Shown piece after piece: positions 14,045 through 24,697 of a stretch of DNA of 40,450 nucleotides. This DNA is from Ophioceras dolichostomum (taxonomy: Eukaryota; Ascomycota; Sordariomycetes; Magnaporthales; Ophioceraceae), in assembly GCA_003049485.1 (NCBI GenBank), contig PYST01000350.1:1-40450 (forward strand), given 5' to 3'. Below the pieces are notes generated by a model that saw only the letters and a list, made by a program, of their open reading frames with translations, was not told the DNA's origin and searched no databases. The position numbers and the translations under genes are program-made. Each line of letters begins with the position of its first letter. Positions within the stretch are counted from its first letter, which is position 1.

Positions 14045-15649
14045 ATGTCTTCATCGGCATCACGCGGCGGCGGCGAGCGCATGATCCATCAGGACTTCAT
14101 TGCACGCATAAGATTCTCAAACGCTCTCCCGCCTCCTCCAAATCCCCCAAAGCTGCTCGAGATCCCGAACACCGGACTGTCAAGCGGTCAATATACGAAC
14201 CCAGGATTTGCCTCTCGGCTTGCTCGTGAGCAGCCGCTCAACATCGAGGCCGATGCCGAGCTTGGTATGCCGCTCGATCTTGTCGGCATGCCAGGTGTCT
14301 TTGACGGTGACGAGAGCTGTGAGTACCTCGACCTTGCTCCTTTACGTAGGCCCCGCGCTGGCCATGGATCATTATACTGATGGTGGAACCTGGGCAAACG
14401 AATAGCCATCCAACCCCCAGCGCACACTCCTGTTGTTCATCCCCATGACAGGCCGCTCCTCCGCCCACTCGGAACTCTAGGCAAGCCCAAGGCGGCCGAC
14501 GTTGCCGTTTCCTTCCTGCGACGGACAGAGTACATCGCAACGAAGCGAGGACCGGGAGAGGGAGGCGGGGCACTGCGGCCGAACCAGGCGAAGCGGTCAA
14601 CTGGCGGCACTCCCCAACGGCGGCAGCTCAAGAGGCCCAGCCCGGAAATAGACGAAGATGCCGGCACGCCGGCGCATGTCAAGCGCAAAATCGCACAGTC
14701 ATTCGATGCCACGAGACGCGACGTGGCCGACCCAACGGGCCGAGTTCGCCATCCACGCAGAAAGGACCTAAAGGTCGTCTCCTCTATGCAGGTGTTGCCG
14801 GACTTAGACGCTTTCCCAGACAGCGGTGCATACGTCACGGTCAAGTTCTACAGCGCGCCGCTCGCGGGCGTCCACGGCTCGGACTCCTCGACGTACGACA
14901 ACCGTCTTTTGTCGTGCATTTTCCGCCCCACCGAGCGCTCACCCGAGGAGGAGAAGCGCATCAAGCGCCTCGAGGAGGCCCACGCCCGTGACCCGGCCAA
15001 CAACCCGAAGCCGCCGCCGTCCATGGAGTACGATCTCTACCTACCAGCCTCGTCGGCTGCAGGCGCTGGCTTCCGTCGCAAGTTCGACGTGGACGACCCA
15101 CAGCGCGACGACGACTCGCTGTACACCACCGCTAAGGGCGGTGCGGACGGCCGAGGCTGTTTCCAGTTCTCGCACTTGCGGCGGTACGAGACGTCTGAGG
15201 AGGTTGAGATGGACCACATGACCAAATACGACTCCGAGGTGCTGCTATCGTTCGCCGACGGCCTGACCGACGAGGAAGGCCGCGAGGACTTGCCGTCCCG
15301 GGCGGCGCTCTACTACCCCATCATGCAGCGGAGCACGATCCGGCCGCAGCGCGCCAAGCAGATTGCACGCACCAACAGGCTCATCTCGGACGACGACGCC
15401 CAGATCGTCGATAGACTGGACGTCACGGTCGAGGACCCCACGGAGGAGATGAAGGTCTACATGGCCCAATACAAGGAGCGGCCGCGGCCGTTCGAGGATG
15501 CGGAGGCGGAGAAACAGGACGAGGAGGAGGGCCCCCAGCGCACACAGCAGTCGTCTAGCAGCCAAGCTGACGGGGCCACAAATGGTCGCACAAGTCCTAC
15601 CGGCGTCGAGTCTGACGAGCAGGACGCCGAGGGGGATGAAGAGGAGTAA
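14045..15649 (+). CDS. Paf1, RNA polymerase II-associated factor 1
   Basis: Paf1 is the scaffold of the Paf1 complex, which travels with RNA polymerase II and supports histone H2B ubiquitination and H3K4/K36 methylation. Two exons (14045-14318, 14406-15649) join through a split Ser codon and give 505 residues. The N-terminus has the family pattern: HQDFIARIRFSNALPPPPNP, then PLNIEADAELGMPLDLVGMP. After the junction come VSFLRRTEYIATKRG and the stretch that separates the Paf1 core from a charged tail. The C-terminus is strongly acidic and ends GDEEE, as is normal. The intron starts GTGAGT and ends AATAG. Confidence 0.93.
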
Positions 15650-16146
15650 TGCTGGGGTCGTGTCGAGGGAAAGAAAGGCCCCTGGGACGACGAGCAAGTC
15701 AGCGATGTGATCCAAACTGATTAGGGGGGGTGGCATGTAATAGAACATAATCAGCACCTCTGGTAGAAGAAGAAAAGGGGCGCGCGTACCTCGAGGGCAA
15801 ATTTAGACAAAATTGAGAATGCAGTGTGGCCAGCAGAGTCCGCTCAGTCGACTTTCTCTCCCCTAAGCCAAGTTCAACACACTTGTTTCAGTGGTGCATT
15901 CTGATGGAGCCTACTTGTAAGGACTCTAAGAAAATGGTAACCCGACGATACATCTATTTGCACGTGAAGTAAATATCCAATATCCCGCCGCCATTGTAAT
16001 AACCTCCGATATTGCCCTTCACATTGGGATTCAAAAACCTTCAACCAGCCGTACATTTCAGCCGTGCATTGCATGATGTGCATCTAGAAAGTCTGACAGA
16101 GCTCCTGTGCTCAATATGGTCTGTAGTTGTCCTCCTATTCCTACAC

Positions 16147-16148
<2 letters not shown>

Positions 16149-16198
<50 letters not shown>
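16149..16198. repeat. Poly-C homopolymer next to gap
   Basis: An uninterrupted run of 48 C (16149-16196) is followed by TC and then by unknown bases; six more C appear straight after the gap. The length is probably limited by sequencing rather than real. Confidence 0.95.
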
Positions 16199-16241
16199 NN
16201 NNNNNNNNNNNNNNNNNNNNNNNNNNNNNNNNNNNNNNNNN
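16199..16241. other. Assembly gap (43 N)
   Basis: Forty-three undetermined bases are flanked on both sides by C homopolymer. The gap probably reflects failure to sequence or assemble the C run; its true length is unknown. Confidence 0.98.
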
Positions 16242-16260
16242 CCCCCCGGCTCGATATTTT

Positions 16261-18318
16261 CTACAGAGAGAACCCGATCTTCTCTCTGTCGTCGTCAACT
16301 ACACGTCCATACCTGAGAGTGAGGGAGGACGGGACAAGCATGTCGGTGTTAGCGCCATATTTTTTCGTGTTGTTCGAAGTCGAGAAGGGGGACGGTTTTT
16401 CAACTCACTCAAGCAGCAGCCGGAAGAACCACACCTCCAAGTCTTCATTCCGCAGCACCCTCTCGGCCCAGTCCCTCCCCTTCAGCGCCATCTTCTCCGC
16501 GAGCTGGTCTCCGCCGGCGCCGGCCACGGCGCCCCCCTCGTCCGTGAAGAAGCGCACGGCCTCGAGCCACTCGTCCCCCCGCAGGCTTAGAGGCACGTAG
16601 TGCACCCACGGCCGCAGCCACTCGGCGTGCCACTCGCGGAACAGCGAGATCTTGTATACGAGGCTCCTGCTCCTCAGGAACGCGTAGAACCGGCCCGAGA
16701 ACGCGTTGCCGTCCATGTCGAGCAGGTGCTTGAAGTTCCAGGACGCGTGTGGCTGCACACGGCCCCGCACCACGAAGTGCCGCTCCTGCTCGTCGCAGTC
16801 CGCCGGGTCGCACTGGCCGACGTGCGAGAAGGACACGTCGAACAGGCTGGCCAGCGCGCCGCGTGGGCTCTCCTCGGCCCTCCACCGGCCCGTGCGCCTT
16901 TCCCGCGTCAGGATCCTGCCGGCCGCGGGCGCCGCGTCCGCCTCGGCGCCAAACCCCCTCCCGTCGTCCCCCGCGGCGTCGCCGTTGATGCGCAGCACGG
17001 CGCGCTGGCGGTGGTGGCGCCGCCAGCCGCCCTTGCGGCTGAACCCGCCCGTGGTCGAGCCGCGCCAGTAGAGCTTGTGCTTCTTCTCGGCCCAGGCCGG
17101 GTCGGCCTCGTCGTCGTACGCGACCTTCTCGTACCAGTACCACGGCGAGGGGTACAGGATGTCGGAGAAGGACGAGACCTTGGACTGCGAGAAGATGGGG
17201 AACAGGTCCTGCACGACGCTGAAGGCGTTGGGCCGGTCGAAGAAGCCGAACGACGTGCGCAGCGACGGCGACTGGCAGATGTCGGCCAGCGCGGTGACGT
17301 TGCGCACGAAGCCGAGCTCGCCCAGCCCCCAGGCCGCGGCGTTGTCGCCGCCGGCTGCGTTGGCGTCGGCGGCTTGGGCGGCGTAGTTAGCGACGACGTC
17401 GTCGTCGTCGTCCTCCAGCGCGCGCGCCGGCGAGTCCGGGTGGCAGGACATGCGCGAGTGGGACCAGGTGGCTTGGTGCGCGTACGTGTTGAAGCGCGTG
17501 GTGTCGACGGGCGCGAACACGCCCATCTCGTGGCTGATGCCCGCGGCGTGGCGGCCGTCCGAGAAGGTGCTGCGCAGGCTGTTGCGATCGGCGGCCTCGG
17601 CGGCGGCGGGGAGGGCCACGGTGCGGGCTCGGTGCACCAGACGGGCCATGTCGCCGTGTGGCACCACCACGCGGGGCTCGTCGTGCACATTGAACGCGAG
17701 GTCCATGTCCGGCAGGTGGTCGATGAAGGACTCGAGCATGCCCTTGGTGGCCTTGCGCTGCCAGTCTAGTGCGCCACCACCGGCCATGTGCACCACTTTC
17801 CCCTCACGGATCTGCACCCCCAGGAGCGAATTGCCGCCGAATCCCAGCGCTTCGGAGGCTCGCTTCCGGATCGTGGCGGGCTTGAGACCCCAGAAGGGCG
17901 TGAGCATCTCCCAGACGGTGTCAAACTCGTCCACCAGCTGCACGTTCCGTTCCTGGGCGAAGGCAAACCACTTGTCGAAGTGGGGCGGCGGTGCGATGCC
18001 GTACCGCCTCCGGTACTCGGCCACCGCCTCGGCAAGGGTCTTGGACTGCCGAGCCAGCGTTTCCTCCGTCTCCTTCTCTGCCGTCCCGATCAGGTGAAGA
18101 ATAGGGTGCGTCCCCGCTGGCGCGTCTGGCGGGGTGCGCGGCGCGTCCTCCTGCTGAGGATGATCGTCTTTCCTCCTGCTGGAGTCTGGTGGCTCACCTT
18201 GTGCTGGGGGTGGTGTTGGCCGGTAAGAAGGACCGGCCAGAACTCTGAAAAAGAGATATAGGCAGAGTGTGATCAAGACGGTGCTGCCGACTAGGTGCTG
18301 CCGTCTCGACCGCATCAT
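16261..18318 (-). CDS. CAP10-like GT90 glycosyltransferase, type II membrane protein
   Basis: This family includes the Cryptococcus capsule protein Cap10 and related xylosyl/glucosyl-transferases of the secretory pathway; the substrate here is unknown. Two exons (18318-16409, 16312-16261) give 653 residues. A single membrane anchor follows a basic N-terminus (HLVGSTVLITLCLYLFFRVL, about residues 8-27), then a Pro/Ser-rich stem and a lumenal catalytic domain. Family motifs include KLYWRGSTTGG (about 415), SWNFKHLLDMDGNAFSGRFY and the C-terminal VWFFRLLLEYGRVVDDD. Reading straight through gives a stop directly after LLLE. A GTGAGT donor at that point and a CTCAG acceptor 96 bases on restore the usual family ending through YGRVVDDD. 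The start at 18318 is the first of two adjacent ATGs; the open frame extends a little upstream without an ATG, so an earlier exon is possible. Confidence 0.88.
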
Positions 18319-19087
18319 TGCAAGCCGGCCCAGGCGCTGTCGCCTGCTTCCCCTAGTAAATATTCCCAAAAATGCTGAGAGTGGCGATTATGTCAACTTA
18401 AAGCCTGAATTCTTAAATCGGCACTCAAGCCAGACATCGTTCGATGTCGTTTGGCAGCTTCTCGTGCTGTCCCTGTTGATGGGTGACATGGGTTTTCTGA
18501 AAGCGAAGTAAACAAACACACCACCACCACACACAAGTGTCTTTAGCGGGCACTTGTATACGGCGACAAGCGGGATTGAGGCAGAAATAAGAATGTCGAA
18601 TATTGAGGGTTATTCACGATTGATTCTCATAGTTTTATCCGTCTCTCTTAATGTTTCAATCCTGCAAGGGGACTATTGTTCAGATTGAAGAGGCGCTAAC
18701 AGGTTCGCTCAGGTTGCCTAGCAGCCCATTCAGGGGTTCCTGACTTGGCCACATTATGTCATCTTAACTGGCGCGGTGTATGGAACCAGTGCTCCAGCAC
18801 TCCGTATCCTGTTTACGGAATACGCCTGGCGGCCGTAAAACACTTGACGACGTAAATGAACAGATTCTTGTGGATAGATCATATCAGAGGGCTAAGGGCT
18901 TCAAGCATTAGGGGTATTCGAGATGCTTTTCATGGTTGCATTTTATCTCGTTATGTAGCCGTTCACGATTCGTTGCCATCGCATGGTATAAGCCTCAAAA
19001 CCCCTGAACGCCGAGCAAGCCTTGTAACCGTTCCCTGGCGTGCCGTCTCATAGCTTTTTTTTTTCCCTCTTTCTTTCTATTGTTCCC
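18319..19087. other. Intergenic region upstream of GT90, downstream of uS8
   Basis: It should hold the GT90 promoter (near 18320-18700) and the uS8 3' UTR (near 19087). No supported coding region. The stretch around 18590-18960 is more AT-rich than its neighbours. Nothing else is seen. Confidence 0.5.
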
Positions 19088-19881
19088 TTAGAAGAAGTAC
19101 CCAATGATCTTGCCAGACACATGCTTCCTGCGGGCCTCCTCGTGGTCCATGATGCCAGCCGAGGTGGTGAGGATAACGTAGCCGAACTGACGGGCGGGCA
19201 GCAGCCTGACAACCCACTGCTCCATATCCGCCAGGCGGACGTTGAAACGGGGCGAGATGACGCCAGTCTTGTTGATGCTACATGTGGATATGGCTTGTCA
19301 GCTCGTCGAACTCATCAGGTCCAGAATGGTAGCGTCACAAGCGCCTCCTCCGAAGAAATAACTTACCGGCCGTTCAGCTGCACGACGATCTTGCCAGAGC
19401 GGTGGTCATCGAGCTCCTCGAACTCGCCAATGTAACCTGTAGACGATTACAAGTCAGTATGTTGCGACAGATTAAACGCTGTACATCATGAGGATGATTC
19501 CGAGAACGTGTAAGATCCTATCGCATATTATTCTATCGGCAACTTAAAAGACTCTGGTCGTTGGGGCAAATTGAGATCATCGTCCAGTTATATGCCGAAT
19601 GGAAAGGGAAAAAGAGAGGAGAGGCGGGGGTCGAAGGAAAGGAAGGGGCCTGACACGGGTTGCACATCACAGAATCTCCCAAGAGAACTAACTAGTACGA
19701 CATAAGAGCAAGTATGTAGGGGTTGTAGGTAGGAGAAAAGTGACATACCGTGCTTCTGCATGACGCTCAGGAACTTGGTGATGACCTTAGAGCTGGGCCG
19801 GATCATGACCTGGCGCTTGCCGGCCTTCTCGGCGTTGTTGATGCTCTTGAGGGCATCGTTCAGAACTGAGGTGCGGACCAT
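19088..19881 (-). CDS. 40S ribosomal protein uS8 (Rps22/S15a)
   Basis: uS8 is a core small-subunit protein that binds the central domain of 18S rRNA. Three exons (19881-19749, 19436-19367, 19277-19088) join in frame to exactly 130 residues, the universal eukaryotic length. The start MVRTSVLNDALKSINNAEKA, the middle KHGYIGEFEELDDHRSGKIV and the end HVSGKIIGYFF all match the family. Both junctions split codons (Gly and Arg) at conserved positions. The gene is transcribed away from eS12, with 857 bases between the start codons. Confidence 0.97.
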
Positions 19882-20738
19882 CTTGAATGGTTTGGGAGAT
19901 TCTCAAATCGTGGAGACGAGGAAATGAGGTATCTGCCGAGCGGGAATCCAGACAATTGTCATGTTAGCCACGCCGAGGCCCTTTGAGCATGGAGAGTGCC
20001 CTTCGCCGACGCAATGTCGCAAGAGGGTTCTGCCCGCTCAGTCCTCGAAGAAGAGACGCGTATCACATCGTCGCAGCCAGAGCCACTGCCGCCAGCGTCA
20101 GTCCAGGCTGTCCACCGCTGAGGACCCCAGGCCCTCCCTCGCTCGATCGCTCGTACCCGAAATAACGGTCGTCAGGCCGAGTCGAGGCGAGTCGAGATGC
20201 GAGGGAGGTCGAGGTCCTTCGGTCGGTAGGCACGCAGCCGGACTCTGGACACTGGCGACAGAAACAGCTGACGATCGTGATTGCGCTCCCCAGCCTTCAG
20301 GAGTGGCTGTCTCCCTTTGCGACGTCACATCTCTCGAGGCACTATCACTACGCCATGGGAGAAATACGGTGCGCGATCACATACCTCGTGTTTTCGGTGT
20401 CGAATTTGATCTTGCACGTCAATTCGCTGTGATGTTCCAAAGAAGACGAGGACGGGAGCCTACAGAGCGAAGCGTTCCAGCTCCAGATGTGTCGATCGCC
20501 GAAAAAGTTTGGTGGCTCCACATTTACTGCCCTAATCGCTAATCGACAGCGCGCACGTGCCACCCACATCTTATCGACCCAACCAAGAGCTTCAAAGTTC
20601 TCTGCCGGGGAGGACTCCTGAATTGTCCCCAAGTCTGAGAAAACCACGAAACAGTCAATCTCCTAATCTCAGTATTTTCCCACACCAAAGCCTCTTCGAG
20701 GATCGCACCGACAGCTTACTTGCACAAAACCCGTCAAG
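19882..20738. promoter_or_regulatory. Shared divergent promoter region of uS8 and eS12
   Basis: Two ribosomal protein genes diverge from this stretch. It contains no supported coding sequence. Open frames within it lack family similarity. Repeated GAGTCGAGGCGAGTCGAGA-like sequence occurs near 20178-20200. No specific regulator site could be named; the role is inferred from gene orientation. Confidence 0.6.
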
Positions 20739-21536
20739 ATGGTAAGCTACCCGAGCCCTTATTTGTCTTCGGCGCCTTGGTGCGCCGCACTCGCAAGCTG
20801 GGGACGGGCCCGAGTCCCTCCCTCACCATCGCCCTCTGCTCCGCGATCCCTCGGCGGACGTGGCGGTGACTGAAGCTATTGGCTTGTACTGGCCAACGCC
20901 AGTGAACTCGAGCTAATTGCGTCTTTGCTAATTGACAATTTCCACAGTCGGACGTAGAAGAGACGAACGCTCCCGAGGGCGATGTTGTCGAGGTCTCGGC
21001 GGATGCCTCCAAGGGCCAGATGTCGGTCCTAGATGCCCTGAAGGGCGTACTCAAGCTCGCTCTGATGCACGATGGTCTGGCGCGCGGTCTGCGGGAGGCT
21101 TCCAAGGCTCTGGACCGGCGACAGGCGCACATGTGCGTCCTGAACGAGGCCTGCGAGGAGGAGGCCTACAAGAAGCTCGTCATCGCCCTGTGCTCCGAGC
21201 ACAAGATCCCCCTGATCAAGGTCCCTGATGGCAAGCAGCTCGGCGAGTGGGCCGGTCTCTGTAAGTGCCTGTCTAACCACCCCCAATCCTGAAAGCCCCT
21301 CGAAGTCCTCTGAACAGCCTTGCATTGCTTTTGCTCCGGCGGCAGTTGTACGGCAGTTGAATGTCAGTGGGCGGCTCCTTGGCTGACACTGCCATTTGTT
21401 CAACACACTAGGCGTGCTTGACCGCGAGGGCAATGCCCGCAAGGTCGTCAACTGCTCCTGCGTCGTGGTTAAGGACTGGGGCGAGGAGTCGCAGGAGCGC
21501 TCGATCATCCTGAACTACTTCCAGACCGAGCAATAA
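20739..21536 (+). CDS. 40S ribosomal protein eS12 (Rps12)
   Basis: eS12 is a eukaryote-specific protein of the small-subunit beak. Three exons (20739-20741, 20948-21260, 21412-21536) give 146 residues. The first exon consists only of the ATG, followed at once by a GTAAGC donor. The second opens with SDVEETNAPEGD. The body carries ALKGVLKLALMHDGLARGLR and HMCVLNEACEEEAYKKLV, and the tail NCSCVVVKDWGEESQER, all typical. The Cys at the second junction is a split codon (T plus GC). Without the first intron the protein would lack a start at the right place, so this structure is well supported. Confidence 0.96.
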
Positions 21537-21921
21537 ACCACCACCGCCGCCGAATTTCAAATCTAGGGCCACGACAGGGTCTTTTCTCTCTATATCTCCG
21601 TTCTCAGCATGGGGCGTTACATATCCGGGTGGAGACATAGAAAATCTGGGGCATATCGGTCGCGATTCGTTTGAGTTGCTGCTGGTCTACAAAGCTACCA
21701 GCTGGAATCGGATGCGGGCTGGGAGGATCATAAAGGGACGGACTACTGGGCCTTGCATTCGATGGAGGACTCGACAAAAAAAAATTAAAAAATTTCGGAA
21801 CCTTTCCGTCCTCTTCACACTTGCTTGACTTGAAAGAACCTGGCTCTCTCGTCTGTCTCGGAGGACCTTTGTGACGATGTTCTTTGCTGCCATCCAAGCG
21901 GTTGTCTTTTGTCTTATTATC
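21537..21921. other. Convergent intergenic region between eS12 and parvulin
   Basis: The 3' flanks of two converging genes. An A-rich stretch lies near 21776-21800. No gene is seen. Confidence 0.6.
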
Positions 21922-22491
21922 TCACTTCCTACCCTCAACCATTATAATGTGATATCCGAACTCAGTCTTGGCCTCACCGATGGTCGGGCTAGACGTCGTG
22001 CTTGGTTCGAGTGCATATGCGACCTGTTCGAAAGAGGGGGAAAGCGACCCTTTCAGCTTCCAGCCCAGTGAGCCACCTGCCAGTGGAAAGGGATTGGTCA
22101 GTACCGACGGCATATCAGGGGGAGAAAGGGTGTGTGGAATCAGTCGTTGTTTTTACCTTGGCGAGCCTTGTCCTCGGAATACAACCTGGCAACATCGTCG
22201 AACTTGTCGCCGTCTCTGATCCTCGCGAGGGCTTCCTCCTTTCTTGCATGTTTCTCGCACTGCGTATGTTTTCATTAGCACGGTGTAGACCCCAACTGCG
22301 AATGGCCTTAGGTAATCCCGTCGGTGAAGGTGGAAGGCGGAGTGACGTACCAGAATGTGCCGCACGTTGATCTGCTGTCCGCTTCCCTTCCCTTTCTCTT
22401 TCTTCTCTGCGTCCTTGCCCCGCTTCTTATCGGGCAGGTCTTCCACTTGGCCTTTCTTCTTCTCGGCCTGCTTCTTTGGCGCTTTTCCCAT
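21922..22491 (-). CDS. Parvulin-type peptidyl-prolyl isomerase (Par14/Pin4-like)
   Basis: A small cis-trans prolyl isomerase of the Par14 group, linked in other eukaryotes to pre-rRNA processing and chromatin. Three exons (22491-22351, 22259-22157, 22076-21922) join to 132 residues, the usual size. The Lys-rich N-terminus (MGKAPKKQAEKKKG) is the basic nucleic-acid-binding tail of this group. The isomerase domain starts at NVRHILCEKHARKEEALARI, continues LYSEDKARQGGSLGWKLKGS, and ends TEFGYHIIMVEGRK. There is no WW domain, so it is not the Pin1/Ess1 type. The junctions fall at a codon boundary and inside a Gly codon. Confidence 0.92.
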
Positions 22492-22768
22492 CTTGAGACA
22501 CTCTTTCGTGGTCGCTTCACGAGTTGTTAGGGTGTGGGAAGGTCCGCGAGCCGGTGGGGGAAAGGTTCAGCCGGCCAGTGAACCCCTCACCCAAAAGCCC
22601 TGAAATGTATCGTCAGAAACCCTAACCCTCGCAAGGCTTTCGGAAGAACGTCGAATTCGGGTCCATCAAGATTTGATCAGATGGCCATTCACCAGCCCAC
22701 GAGGTTCATTCAGTTCATTTAGGCGATGAGCATTAAACAATACGGTATTTGCTACTTATTCAATCTGA

Positions 22769-24697
22769 CTAGGGGGCTTTTCGTGGCTTTTGTCGGGCTT
22801 CTTCTTCAGATGTGTCATTTTCGGCTTCGGCAGGCCCGACAGCAGCATCGGTCTTTGGACTCACGCCAGCCTCTGCACTTGTACCAGTCTCTGCACTCAC
22901 GCCAGCCTCTGCACTCACGCCAGTCTCTGCACTCATGCCAGCCTCTGCACTCACACCAGCCTCTGCACTAACACCAGCCTCAGCACTCACACCAGCGCTG
23001 GCACTGGCACTGGGGCCGCCACGCCCACCAGCATCAACAGTGCTATGCCCCTGTGGAATACCAAGTGTGGGGGTTTCATGCGAAAGCCCAGACGGTGCCA
23101 TTACGACCTTTTGCCCGATCGCCATCATCCACTGTTCGTACTCGAGCTTCTCCCGCATCTTGGTGGTCTGACCTGACAGGTACACCTTGTCTCCCATCGA
23201 ATTTTTGGACCAATTGCTCTCGAGCGACCTGAAATGCCACCATTCGTCGAGATGGGACGGCTTTGGGATCGTGAGGATGTCCTCCAGAGCTATCTGCCCG
23301 GGAACTCGCTGCAGGAGTAGCGAGAGACGGTATACTTCGCAGCTCTCATCGAGCTTGTGGCCGTACTGCAGGATGGTATACCTGTTCGCGTCCGACGCAT
23401 TAGCCGGAGCGTATTAAAGGTTGGTTTGCCTGCTTGGCTGAGGACCTCGGTCGACTACTGCTATGCGGGAGGCATGTATGGCTTACAATCCGTCATATCT
23501 TACACCACCGATGGGTGTGAAGATGCTCCTGAGCTCGTGTCCCCTCAGGAGCCGAACATTCTTGCCAACCTGGGTCATCAGAGACAGATGCATTGCCGAG
23601 ATATGTGTTCCCTCCCTGACGTACAGTGTCCGTCCGTCGTCCAGGGCCTGCTCCACTCCCGTGAGCAGAGGGAGCGCCACGATTCCATAGCGACCCTTGG
23701 TTGGTGTTTCTTCATGTCCTGTCACGATGCCGTCATGGCACGCGCTTCTTAGGCTGGTCCACCAACTGTCCACGGCTTAGCAGGTGCAGCAAGCAGACTT
23801 ATAAAGCATGCCGGCAACCAGAAGAGCCGGGGAATAACAGATGTGGACGACGTACTGGCCGACCTTGAATCGCGTGGTGCCTTCGACCTCTGAGAGAGCC
23901 TCGATGGCATCAGGCTTTTTCATCGGTGCTTTGCCCTTCGAGACGCCGGTCTTGTGTAAGTGAAAGGTCTGCACGGCATCCTCGTACCTGGTCCTGTCAA
24001 GCGTGCTGTAGGCTTCTCTGTAGCGTAGCTGCCATTTGCGATGCAGGGCGCCGGCAGCATTCCTGGCTGCCAGGAACCCAGGGATCACCCTGCGCCCAGG
24101 CCAGGCGTTCCTGCTCAGCAAATCGCTGACCAGCTTGTCGAGGCGCGCGTCGCGGATGGTCTCGAGACTGAACCGCACTACCGAAGATGCGGCAATTACT
24201 TCGTGTCCGAGACTGATGTTGAACAAGGCGTTGAGCTTGGCTTCGTCGGGGCCCAGCGTCTGTGTCATCTTCAATGACGCCCTGACGCTGTCGGTCAGAT
24301 CGAGCAGGGCGGGCACATCCCAGACTTGCCCAACCAAGAGCCCGCCCTCGCTGAGGGTTGCTTGGGATGCGGCGTGGAGGACATTTTGTTTGCTGGTGTG
24401 ATCCGAACTTGCGGGGAACTCTGGAGACAAAGCAGCGGAAATGTCGACACCCCGCGCAGCGGCCTTGAGCTTGGCGGCTTGGAGCCTGAGGGCCTGGAGC
24501 TGGAGGGCTTGGAATCTGAGGGAGTCGGAAGACAGGGAGTTTACGGAGACGATGAGGTCCGAGCTGACTGGCTGCCCAGTCCCGAGCGATGAACTTGCTG
24601 CTGTCGTGGCGTTGGGCCTAGCGGCCGCATCACCCTCCGATGGGTCTCCCTCATCATTTTCTAAGGCTTGTAAAGCATGCTGGTTTAAAGAAGTCAT
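22769..24697 (-). CDS. YDG/SRA-domain protein with repetitive C-terminal tail
   Basis: Three exons (24697-23856, 23765-23487, 23381-22769) join in frame to 577 residues. Residues 1 to about 275 are an Ala/Leu/Ser-rich N-terminus and a helical region (for example LHRKWQLRYREAYSTL). From about 277 the protein reads FKVGHWWTSLRSACHDGI, then RYGIVALPLLTGVEQALDDG, then KNVRLLRGHELRSIF, then GGVRYDGLYTILQYGHKLDE. This order fits the YDG/SRA fold, with the RYDGLY signature rebuilt exactly across the second intron. SRA domains of plant and animal proteins bind methylated or hemimethylated cytosine; the function of fungal stand-alone versions is not known to me. No SET, RING or PHD domain is present. 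The tail from about 500 is a hexapeptide repeat (VSAEAG type) followed by an acidic, Lys-rich end. Family membership is my reading of the motifs, not a search result. Confidence 0.78.
22859..23002. repeat. 18-bp coding minisatellite, 8 units, in the YDG/SRA gene
   Basis: Eight directly adjacent units of ACTCACGCCAGCCTCTGC, with a few substitutions, fill 22859-23002. On the - strand each encodes a six-residue unit of the type G/A-V-S-A-E-A/T. The unit length is a multiple of three, so copy-number change would not break the frame. Confidence 0.95.

Larger units (their letters stand above)
15650..16260. other. Convergent intergenic region with assembly gap
   Basis: The 3' ends of PAF1 and the GT90 gene face each other here. 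There is no coding gene. It carries the poly-C tract and the N run that are listed separately. The predicted stop of the GT90 gene lies about 20 bases to the right of the gap. Confidence 0.7.

Noticed and set aside
16600..17769. 389-codon + strand frame opposite the GT90 gene
   Set aside because: Composition is Val/Arg/Gly-rich as expected from antisense of GC-rich codons; the - strand has the CAP10 motifs.
22615..22640. Telomere-like CCCTAACCCT
   Set aside because: Only one and a half units occur, between two ordinary genes.
22855..23005. CRISPR-like array
   Set aside because: The repeats are directly adjacent 18-mers without spacers and lie in a coding frame; it is a minisatellite.
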